A stretch of 12,500 nt of DNA from Chondrilla cf. caribensis (lineage: Eukaryota > Porifera > Demospongiae > Chondrillida > Chondrillidae): NCBI GenBank assembly GCA_964020155.1, contig OZ026548.1, positions 435,001 through 447,500 of the forward strand. Reading direction: 5' to 3'. Positions within the stretch are counted from its first letter, which is position 1. Each line of letters begins with the position of its first letter. Below are positions 1 through 7,956 of this stretch, one piece after another. Under the pieces are notes generated by a model that did no database searches, had not been told where the DNA came from, and saw only the letters and a list, made by a program, of their open reading frames with translations. A program made the position numbers and the translations under genes.

Positions 1-125
1 GCACACCTTTTGTTCCAAATGACTCTTCACTCCCAGGAGTCAGCCTGTGGTCCTAAGAACGGAGAACACACTGGTAACTGGACCGTTGGTAGTGAAACAG
101 AAACCTACAACCCTCTAAGCGGTGA

Positions 126-233
126 GGTATCCTAGCAACCTACCAAAAGGGGTGGAGTATCCACAAAGGCATACCTAGCAACAGGAGCATGGTACCCTGG
201 CAACTCAACAAAAGCGACAAGGTATCCACTAAG
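126..233. repeat. Imperfect 43-bp direct repeat
   Basis: Two 43-bp copies, 126-168 and 191-233, align without gaps. Both begin GGTA.CCT.GCAAC and end GTATCCAC.AAG. A third partial copy (ATACCTAGCAACAGG) sits in the 22-bp spacer. The whole 1-301 stretch shows no convincing exon on either strand; the 241-315 part is also loosely repetitive (TACCCTACT-like words). It is either an intron or the 3' flank of the minus-strand SAM gene. Confidence 0.6.
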
Positions 234-349
234 AAGTCTACACTGTACCCTACTACACACTGTGTTCCTACCACTTACTACAGTTCTACCCATTGCGTTC
301 TCTACCAGTACCCTACTGGTGATTCATTCAATCTCTCCATAAATCTCAC

Positions 350-522
350 CTTTTTGAATGAGTGGGATGAAAGGTTTCCTTGAATCAGTGCCTCTTTGCT
401 GAGACCGAGCAGTTCTGCCGTTTCCTGGAGGATCCTCTGTCGGAGGGACAAGGACATGACACCCATTGTCCTTAGCTTCACCTCATCAAGAAGGCAGAGT
501 TGAGAGCCAGTCGTGTTGTGTT
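350..522 (-). CDS. SAM scaffold exon 4 (second half of SAM)
   Basis: The acceptor TTCGTGTTCCTCAG precedes 522. Joined in phase 1 to exon 3 it restores a continuous SAM domain: the join makes FKEHNTTGSQLCLLDEVKL, followed by RTMGVMSLSLRQRILQETAELL, which matches SAM helices 3-5. After the domain come about 18 residues ending SSHSFKK. The 3' boundary at 350 is the predicted donor GTGAGA; reading through instead adds VRFMERLNESPVGYW and a TAG at 304-302, so this could equally be the terminal exon. Confidence 0.75.
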
Positions 523-553
523 CTGAGGAACACGAAAGAGTGGAAGAGTGTGT

Positions 554-651
<98 letters not shown>

Positions 652-3223
652 ATGTATGTGTGTGTGTGCGCGTGTGCACACGTGTGTGTGTGAATGTGTG
701 TGTGTCCGTGTGTGTGCGTGCGTGTGTTATGTATGTGCATGTGTGTGTGTGCATGCATTTTACCTTTGAATATGTTCACAACTTCAGCAAGGTTGACTGA
801 TTCCAGCCAGTTACAGACATGCTTGTTGCCCCAATCTGATAGATCAACCTTTGACTTCTTCATCCCGTAAGACACCATCGACCACGGTTGCCCTGGTGAC
901 ATGCCCTCTTGACCGGATGAGTTGCCATGGAAACCAGCACCTTGCTTATGATCCTCATCAGTTTCTCCTGGCAATGAGTCTCCAGTTGAAGATGACTTTT
1001 TCGAGATCGAAGATTCAAGAGTGTTTGTCTCTATTTTAGCAACTTCTTTGACAGTTCCTCTATCAACTTGGACCTTCAGAGGGATATCCTTCGAACCTCC
1101 ATCCTCCACAGTTTCTTCCTTTCTGTCGGCAGGTGGGGGTGGAGGCATCCCAAGAGGGGGAGAGTCCTCCATGCACACAACCACATCTTCGTCCTCTGGA
1201 GTACTTGGTACGGGGAATGGGGGAGGGGGAGGGGACAGTTCATCTTCTGTATCCGATATGAGATAGGGCGTGTCACCACCACCTGAGGGGTGTGTTGTTG
1301 TCGCTACAAATGCAGCAGTAAGAGGAGAAAGAGTCCTTGGCAACGAACGCCTTGTCTTGTTCTCCGACAAGAGGTCGTCAAGACTACTGGTTGTGGGTCG
1401 TTGTACAAGCTGGTCCGGTGAATGAAGGTCTCCAGTACTGGACCATTCACCTAGCACCCCGTCCTTCCACGTGTGACGGCGAACACGTGTCACTTTCATG
1501 TTCGGCGATGCATTTCCCTGCGTCTCGGACAAAACCCTCACATTCTTCACCTCCGTGCCACTTGAGAACGAATAGGATCGATCGCCTGGTTCAATACCTA
1601 CTGAATCCTCCTTGTAGCTCAGTGGAACAATAGTTGACTTGGAACGGTGCTTGATTTGGACTTCTGGTTCATCGGACGAGGGCCACTTTTCTCTTGAGCC
1701 AATGGAATACCCATTGCTGTCAACGGATGAAGGATTGCTGGTCTTTCTACTATCAAACACTTCAGAACTGGCTGACTTCCTGTAAATGACAAAGGAAGTG
1801 ACAAGTAAGTAGAATGACAATTACAGTCTCAGTGGACAGAAATGCTGGTGGACATTGTGCAACACATCTCAGCAGTTGAAGGACATACATTACATCAAAT
1901 ACTATGTAACCTGCACCATACATTACACAACACCTGGCAGTCATTATGTAACCAGCACCATACATTACACAACACTTGGCAGTCATTATGTAACCAGCAC
2001 CATACATTACACAACACTAGTCAGTTGTTACGTAACAACACCATATATTACACAACATTGATCAGTCATTACATAACCAGGGCCATACATTACACAACAC
2101 CAGTCAATCTGGACATCTATACTTGGTCTACACAGATTGGCTCCAGGTGGTAGTGACTGCGTCCAATGAGATCACAGACCCTCAGTGAGACTCACCTGTC
2201 ACTCTCAGCAGTTCTCAGCCCTTCTACACTGCCAGTTTGAGATGACTGATGCGATGACTTCCTCCCCCCCAGTAGGTCCTTCAAGTCAAAAGGTTCCTCC
2301 TTTGGAGGAGGTTCTGGTCCAGCATTGGGATTACGAGATGCTTTTCTGATCTCCTTGGCAACCTCCTCGGCTGACAGTCGGTCGTCTTTGCTCAGCTGCT
2401 GGTTCTGAAGGACGAGATGATCGAAGGCCCCCCTCTCTCTTGGTAACATCTTTGGTGAATCTCTTTTCACTCTGAAGTCCACTGGAACAGTAGGGGTACC
2501 AGAATTGGAGCTGGTATTGTTTGCCACTCCAACAGTAGACGGTACATGGGGGATATTGTCCTCGTGCTCTTGAAGGATGAGTGGGGTCTCATCTGGGAGT
2601 GGAGGAGGGGATTCCGGGGGAGTTTCAGGAGCTGGTCCAAAACTGTCATATTCAAATGGAGATATGACTGGTTGATCAGAAGGAGGGAGGGGTGGGGCTT
2701 CGGAAGGAGGAAGGGGTGGGGCTTCGGAAGGAGGAAGGGGTGGAGCTTCGGAAGGAGGAAGGGGTGGAGCTTCGGAAGGAGGAAGGGGTGGAGCTTCGGA
2801 AGGAGGAAGGGGTGGGGTTTCGGAAGAAGGAAGGGGTGGAGTTTCGGAAGGAGGAAGGGGTGGAGCTTCGGAAGGAGGAAGGGGTGGGGTTTCGGAAGAA
2901 GGAAGGGGTGGAGTCTCGGAAAGAGGAAGGGGTGGGGCTTCAGAAGGAGGAAGGGGTGGGGTTTTGGAAGGAGGAAGGGGAGGGGCTTCAGAAGGAGGAA
3001 GTGGTAAATTTTTAGACAGAGGCTCATCTTCCATGATAAAATCTAACGACAGAAAAGGCAAAATCCATTGTCAACCAGACTCATACCCATATGTACAGAA
3101 TGTGGGAGGAATACACAAAAGTACATATGATATTATATATTTAGCACATATACTCCAGATACAGTATAAAAGCACCATTGGATTATAGAAATGAGATGAT
3201 AGAGATTCTAACTCTCCTTGTAC

Positions 3224-3262
<39 letters not shown>

Positions 3263-5254
3263 CACAAAGCACTTACTCCTAGCATTTGGGGGAGTGGACG
3301 GGGGAGTGGCTGGTAAGAGTGCTGATTCATCACTTTCTCCTTCGGTATTTCTAGAAAAGGATAGAAACTGAGCTTCGCCATTGCAACTGGAAAGCTCCCC
3401 ATGTAGTGATTTTGGACTACCAGGTGGTGTCCTTGAGGGCAGCTTCTCATCTGAAAGCATAAATGAGGATTTGGTCTCATCAGGAAGTAGAGACGATGGT
3501 GTTATTTCATCAGGAAGTAGAGATGATGGTGGTATTTCATCAGGAAGTAGAGATGATGACAGTATTTTATCAGGAAGTAGAGATGATGACGGTATTTTAT
3601 CAGGAAGTAGAGATGATGATGGTATTTCATCAGGAAGTAGAGATGGTGGTGGTATTTCATCAGGTAGTAGAGATGAGGGTGGGGTTTCATCAGGAACTGG
3701 TGATGAGGGCGGGGTACCGTGGGGAGGAGTGGACGTGAACAAATTTTCCTCCACATTGTCACTCTGCTGACTCCAAACACTACTTCCTGTAGAGAGGGGA
3801 TGATAAAGGGAGTTCACCCCAAGTTCTTTTCTCTGTAAGAATGGAGATGACGATGGAGAGGAATGAGGTGACCTTTGGGCTCTTTTCTCCTTCAGCTTCT
3901 TCAGTTTGTCCGCAAATGAGGTAAGTGAAGAAATGGATGCAGTCTTGGAAGGTGAAGATTCACTAGAGCGGTTAGAGAACCTCATTTGGTTGGTTGTCTC
4001 CTTCCCAAACAGCGGGGAAGATGAGGTGGAGGATGTCTTGTTGAAGTCTAAACTGTTACTTGGCTGATATGACCCAAGCTGTGATGTGAAGTCAGCTGAT
4101 CGAGGACGCTCATTGTCATGTTTCAGACGTCCCATCCATGGTTTCACTGGAGAAACACTCTCCACCAGTGTGGGCGGCTCATTGGATGACAGCCATGAGC
4201 TGGCTAGAGATGACAAGTCCTTTTTTGAGATATCTTGAGATATTGGTGGGACATCGGGTGGAATATCAGGTGGGAGTTCTGGGGGAACATCGGGTGGATC
4301 ATCAGATGGGAGTTCTGGGGGAACATCGGGTGGAACATCAGATGGGAGTTCTGGGGGAACATCGGGTGGAACATCAGATGGGAGTTCTGGGGGAACATCG
4401 GGTGGATCATCAGATGGGAGTTCTGGGGGAACATCGGGTGGAACATTGGGTGGGAGTTTAGGTGGGATTTTGGAAGATGTCTTAGAGGGTACTTTAGTAG
4501 GTGATTCTCCTGTGAAAGGGCTATGTGACCCTGGAGGGAGATCTGGTGATAATCCTGGAGGCACTTCTGGAGGGAGATCCGGAGGGAGATCCGGAGGAAG
4601 ATCTGGAGGAAGATCTGGAGGAAGATCTGGAGGGAGATCTGGAGGAAGATCTGGAGGGAGATCTGGAGGGAGATCCGGAGGGAGATCTGGTGATAATCCT
4701 GGAGGCACTTCTGGAGGGAGATCCGGAGGGAGATCCGGAGGGAGATCTGGAGGGAGATCTGGAGGAAGATCTGGAGGGAGATCTGAAGGGAGATCTGGAG
4801 GAAGATCTGGAGGGAGATCCGAAAGTAGTGTCGGTGTGGTGCGGTCGGGCGGTAGATCCGATGCGTCTTCTTTGCTTTCCAAATTCAAGGTCGCATTGCT
4901 TTTCACTGAGCTCTTTGAAGGAAGACGAACCCTTCTTTTTGGTCTTTCCAGAGTACTATGCTTCAATTTTGAGGTACTGTGTAAATCTTTCCCATCAGTA
5001 TCCGCAGTATTCTCTGTTACCGTACTAGAAACAGTCGATGAATCCTGAGTTCGAAATGTTGACGATGCTGGCGGCGAAGTGGTACGGGGTGAAGTGTACA
5101 TCCCTCCAGAAGCTGATAGCATACTCCTCAAGGACTGAAAGGATGGAGGAGCTGGATCGATATCGGTCGAAGACTCAGTAAGGCTTGCGTTCTCTAGTTC
5201 TCCAGGAGGGAGACTCGACGGCAAAGGAGGAGGCGTATCTCCGTAATCAGCCAT
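350..5254 (-). CDS. Proline-rich SAM-domain scaffold protein, four visible exons (3' end uncertain)
   Basis: Exons in transcript order: 5254-3277, 3042-2196, 1779-764 and 522-350. All introns have GT..AG ends and phases match (1, 2, 1), giving 1338 codons. The protein starts MADYGDTPPPLPSS; this ATG has A at -3 and G at +4, whereas in-frame upstream ATGs at 5272 and 5308 have poor context. Residues 1-1255 are low-complexity, proline/serine-rich and carry four different repeat blocks. A SAM domain fills roughly residues 1258-1322, split between the last two exons. SAM domains mediate self-association or partner binding in cortical scaffolds. The SAM sequence looks closest to neurabin- or Shank-type SAMs (WLESVNL early, then TGSQL..LDEVKLR.MGV), but I see no PDZ, SH3 or ankyrin domain, so no symbol is given. 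The last exon ends at a good donor (AAG/GTGAGA), so the gene may continue left of the window; if that donor is not used, the frame stops at the TAG at 304-302. Confidence 0.8.
547..756 (+). repeat. (GT)n microsatellite filling an intron
   Basis: A nearly pure (GT) run to about 650 is followed by degenerate GT/GC/CA words to 756. It lies in the 241-bp intron 523-763 that splits the SAM domain and takes up most of it. In the sense of the host gene it is (CA)n. Alternating purine-pyrimidine sequence including GCGCGTGTGCACACGTGTG makes it a Z-DNA candidate. Long open frames across it on both strands are repeat artefacts. Confidence 0.97.
764..1779 (-). CDS. SAM scaffold exon 3 (acidic/polyproline region and first half of SAM)
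   Basis: The acceptor TCATTTACAG precedes 1779 and the donor TTCAAAG/GTAAAA follows 764. The exon is free of long tandem repeats. It contains several basic Ser/Thr sites (RKTS, RRSLPRTLSP), an acidic stretch followed by PPPPPFPVPS, and a second proline run (MPPPPPADRK). PPPPF fits the PPxxF pattern bound by Homer-type EVH1 domains (inference only). The final 23 residues, from WGNKHVCNWLESVNL to NIFK, are SAM helices 1 and 2. Confidence 0.82.
1876..2110. repeat. 42-bp minisatellite in SAM scaffold intron 2
   Basis: Copies of a unit containing CCATACATTACACAACAC begin near 1916, 1958, 2000, 2041 and 2083. The spacings of 42, 42, 41 and 42 bp indicate a 42-bp period, with a decayed copy before (about 1883) and a partial one after. 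It occupies most of the 416-bp intron 1780-2195. Because 42 is a multiple of three, frames stay open through it, but nothing indicates coding. Confidence 0.9.
2196..3042 (-). CDS. SAM scaffold exon 2 (PPLPPSEA repeat exon)
   Basis: The acceptor TTCTGTCGTTAG precedes 3042 and the donor GACAG/GTGAGT follows 2196. The exon opens with FIMEDEPLSKNLPLPP, then about 13 tandem octapeptides of the form PPLPPSEA/T. It continues with an acidic-proline stretch and a more conserved-looking end: a helix-prone segment (LSAEEVAKEIRKASRNPN) followed by EPFDLKDLLGGRKSS. The function of this non-repeat end is not recognised. Entry phase is 1 and exit phase 2, both agreeing with the neighbouring exons. Confidence 0.78.
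2681..3003 (-). repeat. 24-bp coding minisatellite, PPLPPSEA block
   Basis: About 13 units of 24 bp (plus-strand form GGAAGGAGGAAGGGGTGGGG and close variants) encode PPLPPSEA, with variants SET, SKT, PPLPLS and PPLPSS. All units keep the minus-strand reading frame. The plus strand is almost all purine with many GGGG runs, so the template strand could form a G-quadruplex or triplex. PPLPP cores are typical ligands for SH3, WW or EVH1 domains (inference). Confidence 0.92.
3229..3260 (+). repeat. (AC)16 microsatellite next to a splice donor
   Basis: The run lies in SAM scaffold intron 1 (3043-3276), about 16 nt downstream of the donor GTAAGT at 3276-3271. In the sense of the gene it is (GT)16. 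Confidence 0.97.
3277..5254 (-). CDS. SAM scaffold exon 1 (start codon, three repeat blocks)
   Basis: This 1978-nt exon encodes residues 1-659 and ends at the donor AGGA/GTAAGT (phase 1). In order it holds a Ser/Thr-rich leader; a basic patch (ERPKRRVRLPSKSS); a PPDL repeat block; a PELPSDVPPDVP block; a folded-looking stretch with SFADKLKKLKEKRAQRS, a basic helix-prone segment; and an SSSLLPDEIP block. The N-terminal PPPLPSSLPP and the repeats are candidate SH3, EVH1 or profilin ligands (inference). Codons in the non-repeat parts look ordinary and no frame break is visible. Confidence 0.8.
3477..3716 (-). repeat. 30-bp coding minisatellite, SSSLLPDEIP block
   Basis: Eight consecutive 30-bp units, each starting TCATCAGGAA on the plus strand at 3477, 3507, 3537 and so on to 3687. 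They encode decapeptides of the form SSSLLPDEIP with DK, PPS and ITP variants. Units are exactly 30 bp and never break frame. The first and last units are the most diverged, as in arrays that grow from the middle. Confidence 0.93.
4235..4475 (-). repeat. 36-bp coding minisatellite, PELPSDVPPDVP block
   Basis: The word TGGGAGTTCTGGGG recurs at 4271, 4307, 4343, 4379 and 4415, spaced exactly 36 bp, with degenerate units on both sides. Each unit encodes a dodecapeptide PELPSDVPPDVP (DDPP and DIPP variants), always in the host frame. Confidence 0.92.
4531..4820 (-). repeat. 12-bp coding minisatellite, PPDL block with 144-bp higher-order duplication
   Basis: About 24 units of 12 bp (plus-strand GGAGGGAGATCT or GGAGGAAGATCT) encode PPDL. 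The variant word ATCTGGTGATAATCCTGG, coding PGLSPD, occurs at 4541 and again at 4685, exactly 144 bp or 12 units apart. This shows a segmental duplication within the array. The encoded tract is a long, periodically acidic polyproline stretch. Confidence 0.93.
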
Positions 5255-5280
5255 ATTGCTTGATGACGTCATGAAAATGG
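5252..5280. promoter_or_regulatory. Divergent start region with CRE palindrome
   Basis: The minus-strand start ATG (5254-5252) and the plus-strand TEDC1 ATGs (5271 and 5277) are only 16 to 22 bp apart. A perfect CRE palindrome TGACGTCA occupies 5264-5271 between them, the class of site bound by CREB/ATF bZIP factors. Each 5' UTR must therefore either be extremely short or overlap the other gene's coding exon on the opposite strand. The palindrome also creates ATGs: in-frame ones at 5271 (plus) and 5272 (minus), and a plus-strand three-codon upstream ORF at 5263-5274. Motif and geometry are seen; promoter activity is inferred. Confidence 0.55.
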
Positions 5281-6548
5281 CGCGCTCTGGAAACGTATTC
5301 AAATCCATAAGTTTGCTCTGTAGAATCTTCGAAGATATTGGAGCTCCGAAATCGTCTCCAGAAACTTTCAGGATGGCAAAATTCAACGAAACAAAGGCAA
5401 TTTATCCGATGTGGACCGTGTTGGGATATCTGGTGATAATCCTGGACATCTTTAATCGGGGACAGTTGTCCTTGCTCTCAAAGAGGCCCGGGAATCAACT
5501 CTGGGATCGCACGCAGCGAGTTGATGTCATCATTACATTATACCGTTACGGCTACAGACGTAGTTCTTTTTATTGTGATATTGATCGAACATGTTCGAGA
5601 GAGCTTTTATTTGCCTTTGCTTGGCTCCTGTACAAATCATCTTTCTTCGACATTGTGCGCCACGCTTATATCGCTGTAATCAACAGTGAAGGTCTTTTGA
5701 ACGAGATACATAGACCAGTCTTCCCCAACAATGAAAGAGAGTCGAACATTAAACAGATTGTAAGTCATGGAACAACGTTGTCTTCTTTCTCCATTCAAGA
5801 TCAAAATGTCGATTCTCTTCTGTGCCTCCATCAGAAGGTTTTCAATGCCAGTCGTACAACTTTATCATCAGAATTGGCTAGTGTTCAATATGCTCACAGC
5901 CTTCACAAGTACACCTTCAATGCAGCCAAGCTGACGGTGGACCTTGATAACATTGTCACTAAACCTCATTTATCTGTGGTAGATGTTGCCTTACTGAGAC
6001 ACCCGAAGATCTTAGAAGAACACATGAAAAAGCTGGAAATCTGCATACAGGGCTTGGTGAATTTGCTGGAGTGGAAACGTGTACATGAAGGTGTCTTTTG
6101 GGAGTGGATTAACAGCACACTTGACCTTTCCCTGAGTGAAGACTCTGAGGAAGGAGTCACTAGAGAAACAAATTCACCTGAATTTGAGCTCCCCTCCATT
6201 GAGAAGGCATCACGAGAGGCAATCCAATGTTGGTTGAATACACAGGATGTCTATAGTCAGCTGCAGACCCGTACCACTACATCATTACCCCCCCATACAG
6301 GCAATTCTATTCCTTGCTGTTCTATTCCTGATGTCATGTACATTCCTCGAGATTTGCTGAAAGGCCTTCCGGAGGAGAAATACTGCCACGTCACACAACT
6401 AACTACTGACCTGAGTCAGCAGGTGGAAAGTCTTCGAAAAGAAGTAGAATCATTGCGGCAGGAAGCACTAATGAGACTAGATGACCTTTGTTCAATTTTT
6501 ATCCCCACTTTCATAGCATGCACACAAAAGCAATTCCAGTCTAAATGA
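5271..6548 (+). CDS. TEDC1: TEDC1 homologue (tubulin epsilon and delta complex protein 1), intronless
   Basis: A single uninterrupted 425-residue frame ending TGA, about the length of the vertebrate family members. The N-terminal region KSSPETFRMAKFNETKAIYPMW matches the family signature around the AKF motif, and a predicted helical TEDC1 domain follows, including SRELLFAFAWLLYKS (about residues 105-125). A short coiled coil (SQQVESLRKEVESLRQEA) lies near residues 385-405. Family knowledge: TEDC1 works with TEDC2 and the delta and epsilon tubulins to stabilise centriolar triplet microtubules. The first in-frame ATG is 5271; 5277 (MARSGN) has the better context (A at -3, G at +4) and may be the real start. 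Starting at the internal MAKFNE would lose conserved sequence. The whole CDS lacks introns, unlike its neighbours. It is head-to-head with the SAM scaffold and tail-to-tail with the F-box gene. Confidence 0.87.
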   Translation: MKMARSGNVFKSISLLCRIFEDIGAPKSSPETFRMAKFNETKAIYPMWTVLGYLVIILDIFNRGQLSLLSKRPGNQLWDRTQRVDVIITLYRYGYRRSSFYCDIDRTCSRELLFAFAWLLYKSSFFDIVRHAYIAVINSEGLLNEIHRPVFPNNERESNIKQIVSHGTTLSSFSIQDQNVDSLLCLHQKVFNASRTTLSSELASVQYAHSLHKYTFNAAKLTVDLDNIVTKPHLSVVDVALLRHPKILEEHMKKLEICIQGLVNLLEWKRVHEGVFWEWINSTLDLSLSEDSEEGVTRETNSPEFELPSIEKASREAIQCWLNTQDVYSQLQTRTTTSLPPHTGNSIPCCSIPDVMYIPRDLLKGLPEEKYCHVTQLTTDLSQQVESLRKEVESLRQEALMRLDDLCSIFIPTFIACTQKQFQSK

Positions 6549-7054
6549 CCTACATCTTATTTCATGATCTGTTATGCATTATATTTTTACATGTACTGTA
6601 TTATTCAACAAAGTGTGTGTCTAAGTTTATTCATTCTTGTGTATTTACTATGAGCACGTGAGTATGTGCATTACTATGAGTAACTTTATGATTCAATCTA
6701 GTCAAGTACATAATTAAATAAGTATTACAGAGAAATACTGTGAAAATAAAAGTACATACACACATAACAGCAAATTCAATATCACACCAATAAAATATAA
6801 CGAAACAAATAATAATATACACTTTGCTTATAATAAAATCTTTACAGCTACTTGGGTAGCTACACTATATACAATAAAATGGCATACATATATAATACAA
6901 CAAACGTAATACACAGTGACATAATAATTATACATAATGTAACAGTAGTGACCGCTAACACATGTGGTCAATACAAAAATATGTAACAGCCCATTTATGT
7001 TAAGAAAAGCAAAATATACGTGAGCTCTATCTCTCTTATTCCTTTGAAATGGTC
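6549..7054. other. Convergent 3' intergenic region with poly(A) signals
   Basis: This AT-rich stretch separates the TEDC1 stop from the stop of the minus-strand F-box gene. Plus-strand AATAAA hexamers occur at 6745-6750, 6789-6794, 6832-6837 and 6873-6878 and could end TEDC1 transcripts. The only minus-strand AATAAA I see is at 6631-6626, so F-box and TEDC1 3' UTRs may overlap. No exon or RNA gene is visible. Confidence 0.55.
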
Positions 7055-7956
7055 TTAAAGACGCTTTAACCGGGACTTGCTATGTTTCTTTGATGACTTG
7101 ACAGGCTTTTTGGGAAGCTCGGTCTCATTAGTAGGCAGATCATCAGGAAACAAACACCTCCTCACTGCACCATCCATTTCTTCCTTCAATCCTTGTTGCA
7201 AATCAGTCATACTATCAAATATTTTAGTTGGTGTTTGGAGGTAGTTCGCAATTGGTGATGTCACTGACGTTCTTTTCTGAGAGATGGATGCATATTGGAT
7301 GACTCCCAAAGGTGTAGTGCCAGATATCATACTTCTTGGTTGTGAAAGAGAGTTCTGTTGACCTGGAGTTGCGAGTATAGCCCTATTTTCCTGAGAACAG
7401 ACAATAGAATATAGTAAAACACAATATATCTTGAGTAACGTTATACATTTCCAAATCACGACTTACTGCATCACATTGCCACGCCGCTCTTTCTGCTTCA
7501 ATGTACCTGAGTCTCTTTCTCAACAAGAATCTGTCCTGGACAAGAGTGTGCCAACGCTTACAAACCAAAGTCGCTCTGTACGCGAAAAGAAGATGCGTTA
7601 AAAATAGTCCAGAGTTAAAGTGAACAATGCTATACAAACCTGCACAAGTCGACAGGAGGCAGTATTCCCAATATAAGAAGAGACAATTCCTTTGGCAAGT
7701 ATCCAACAATGTCCATGTGCATGCACCAATTTTTAGTCACTCTTCTACTCTGTTTTGACGTTTTAAGGAGATGAAACGACCTTCTCAAAGATGAACGACA
7801 TTCTGAATTATTCGTAAATGAACTGCGAGAGGACTTGTCGGCCCTAGAAAGAAAAACACAGTACTTTGTATAAGTTTTAGTCATGAATCAAAATTCCAAA
7901 CTGGTCGTATACCTGAACATGTGTTTCAAAGGACTAGAGGCTTGAGGGGTAGACAT
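7055..7956 (-). CDS. F-box protein with Emi-like C-terminal tail, four exons
   Basis: Exons: 7956-7913, 7843-7640, 7575-7467 and 7390-7055. All introns are GT..AG with matching phases (2, 2, 0), giving 230 residues. The start ATG has A at -3. The F-box lies near residues 58-95: DIVGYLPKELSLLILGIL, then PPVDLCR joined across an intron to ATLVCKRWHTLVQD, the usual L-P..L...IL..L...DLC....VCK.W pattern that binds Skp1 in SCF ubiquitin ligases. A basic Ser/Arg-rich stretch precedes it. After it come RAIL (RxxL), a Ser/Thr-rich tail with a TPTK CDK-type site (another, SPLK, is at the N-terminus), and the end SKKHSKSRLKRL. Arg-Leu tails like this occur on Emi1/FBXO5 and UBE2S and bind the APC/C. 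The cysteine-rich zinc-binding region of Emi1 is missing. F-box assignment is strong; Emi relationship is only a hypothesis, and an unrelated F-box family with a basic tail is possible. Confidence 0.8.

Noticed and set aside
478..800. Several His/Thr- or Cys/Val-repeat open frames on both strands
   Set aside because: Generated by the (GT)n intron repeat; the true SAM halves are spliced around it.
887..934. Two RFX X-box-like words, GTTGCCCTGGTGAC and GTTGCCATGGAAAC
   Set aside because: Tempting near a centriolar gene, but both lie inside coding exon 3 of the scaffold (encoding PGQPW and FHGN) and over 4 kb from the TEDC1 start.
1762..2153. Open frames over the 42-bp repeat on both strands
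   Set aside because: Intronic minisatellite whose period is a multiple of three; the repeated peptides resemble no known protein.
2546..3015. Plus-strand open frames through the GGAAGGAGG repeats (153 and 107 residues)
   Set aside because: Antisense shadows of the 24-bp coding array. No start context, splice links or conserved sequence supports them.
3381..3770. Plus-strand open frames with SSGSRDD repeats
   Set aside because: Antisense shadow of the 30-bp SSSLLPDEIP array.
4446..5048. Plus-strand 200-residue open frame rich in GGRS repeats
   Set aside because: It is the exact antisense of the PPDL coding array; a 12-bp period keeps several frames open. The minus-strand frame is part of a spliced gene with phase-consistent exons.
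350..5254. Naming the scaffold as neurabin or Shank
   Set aside because: SAM similarity alone is suggestive; the PDZ domain expected in both families is not in the window.
5256..5386. Extended starts at 5256 (plus) and 5386 (minus)
   Set aside because: Both are TTG codons, not ATG. Real ATG candidates are 5271/5277 for TEDC1 and 5254 for the scaffold.
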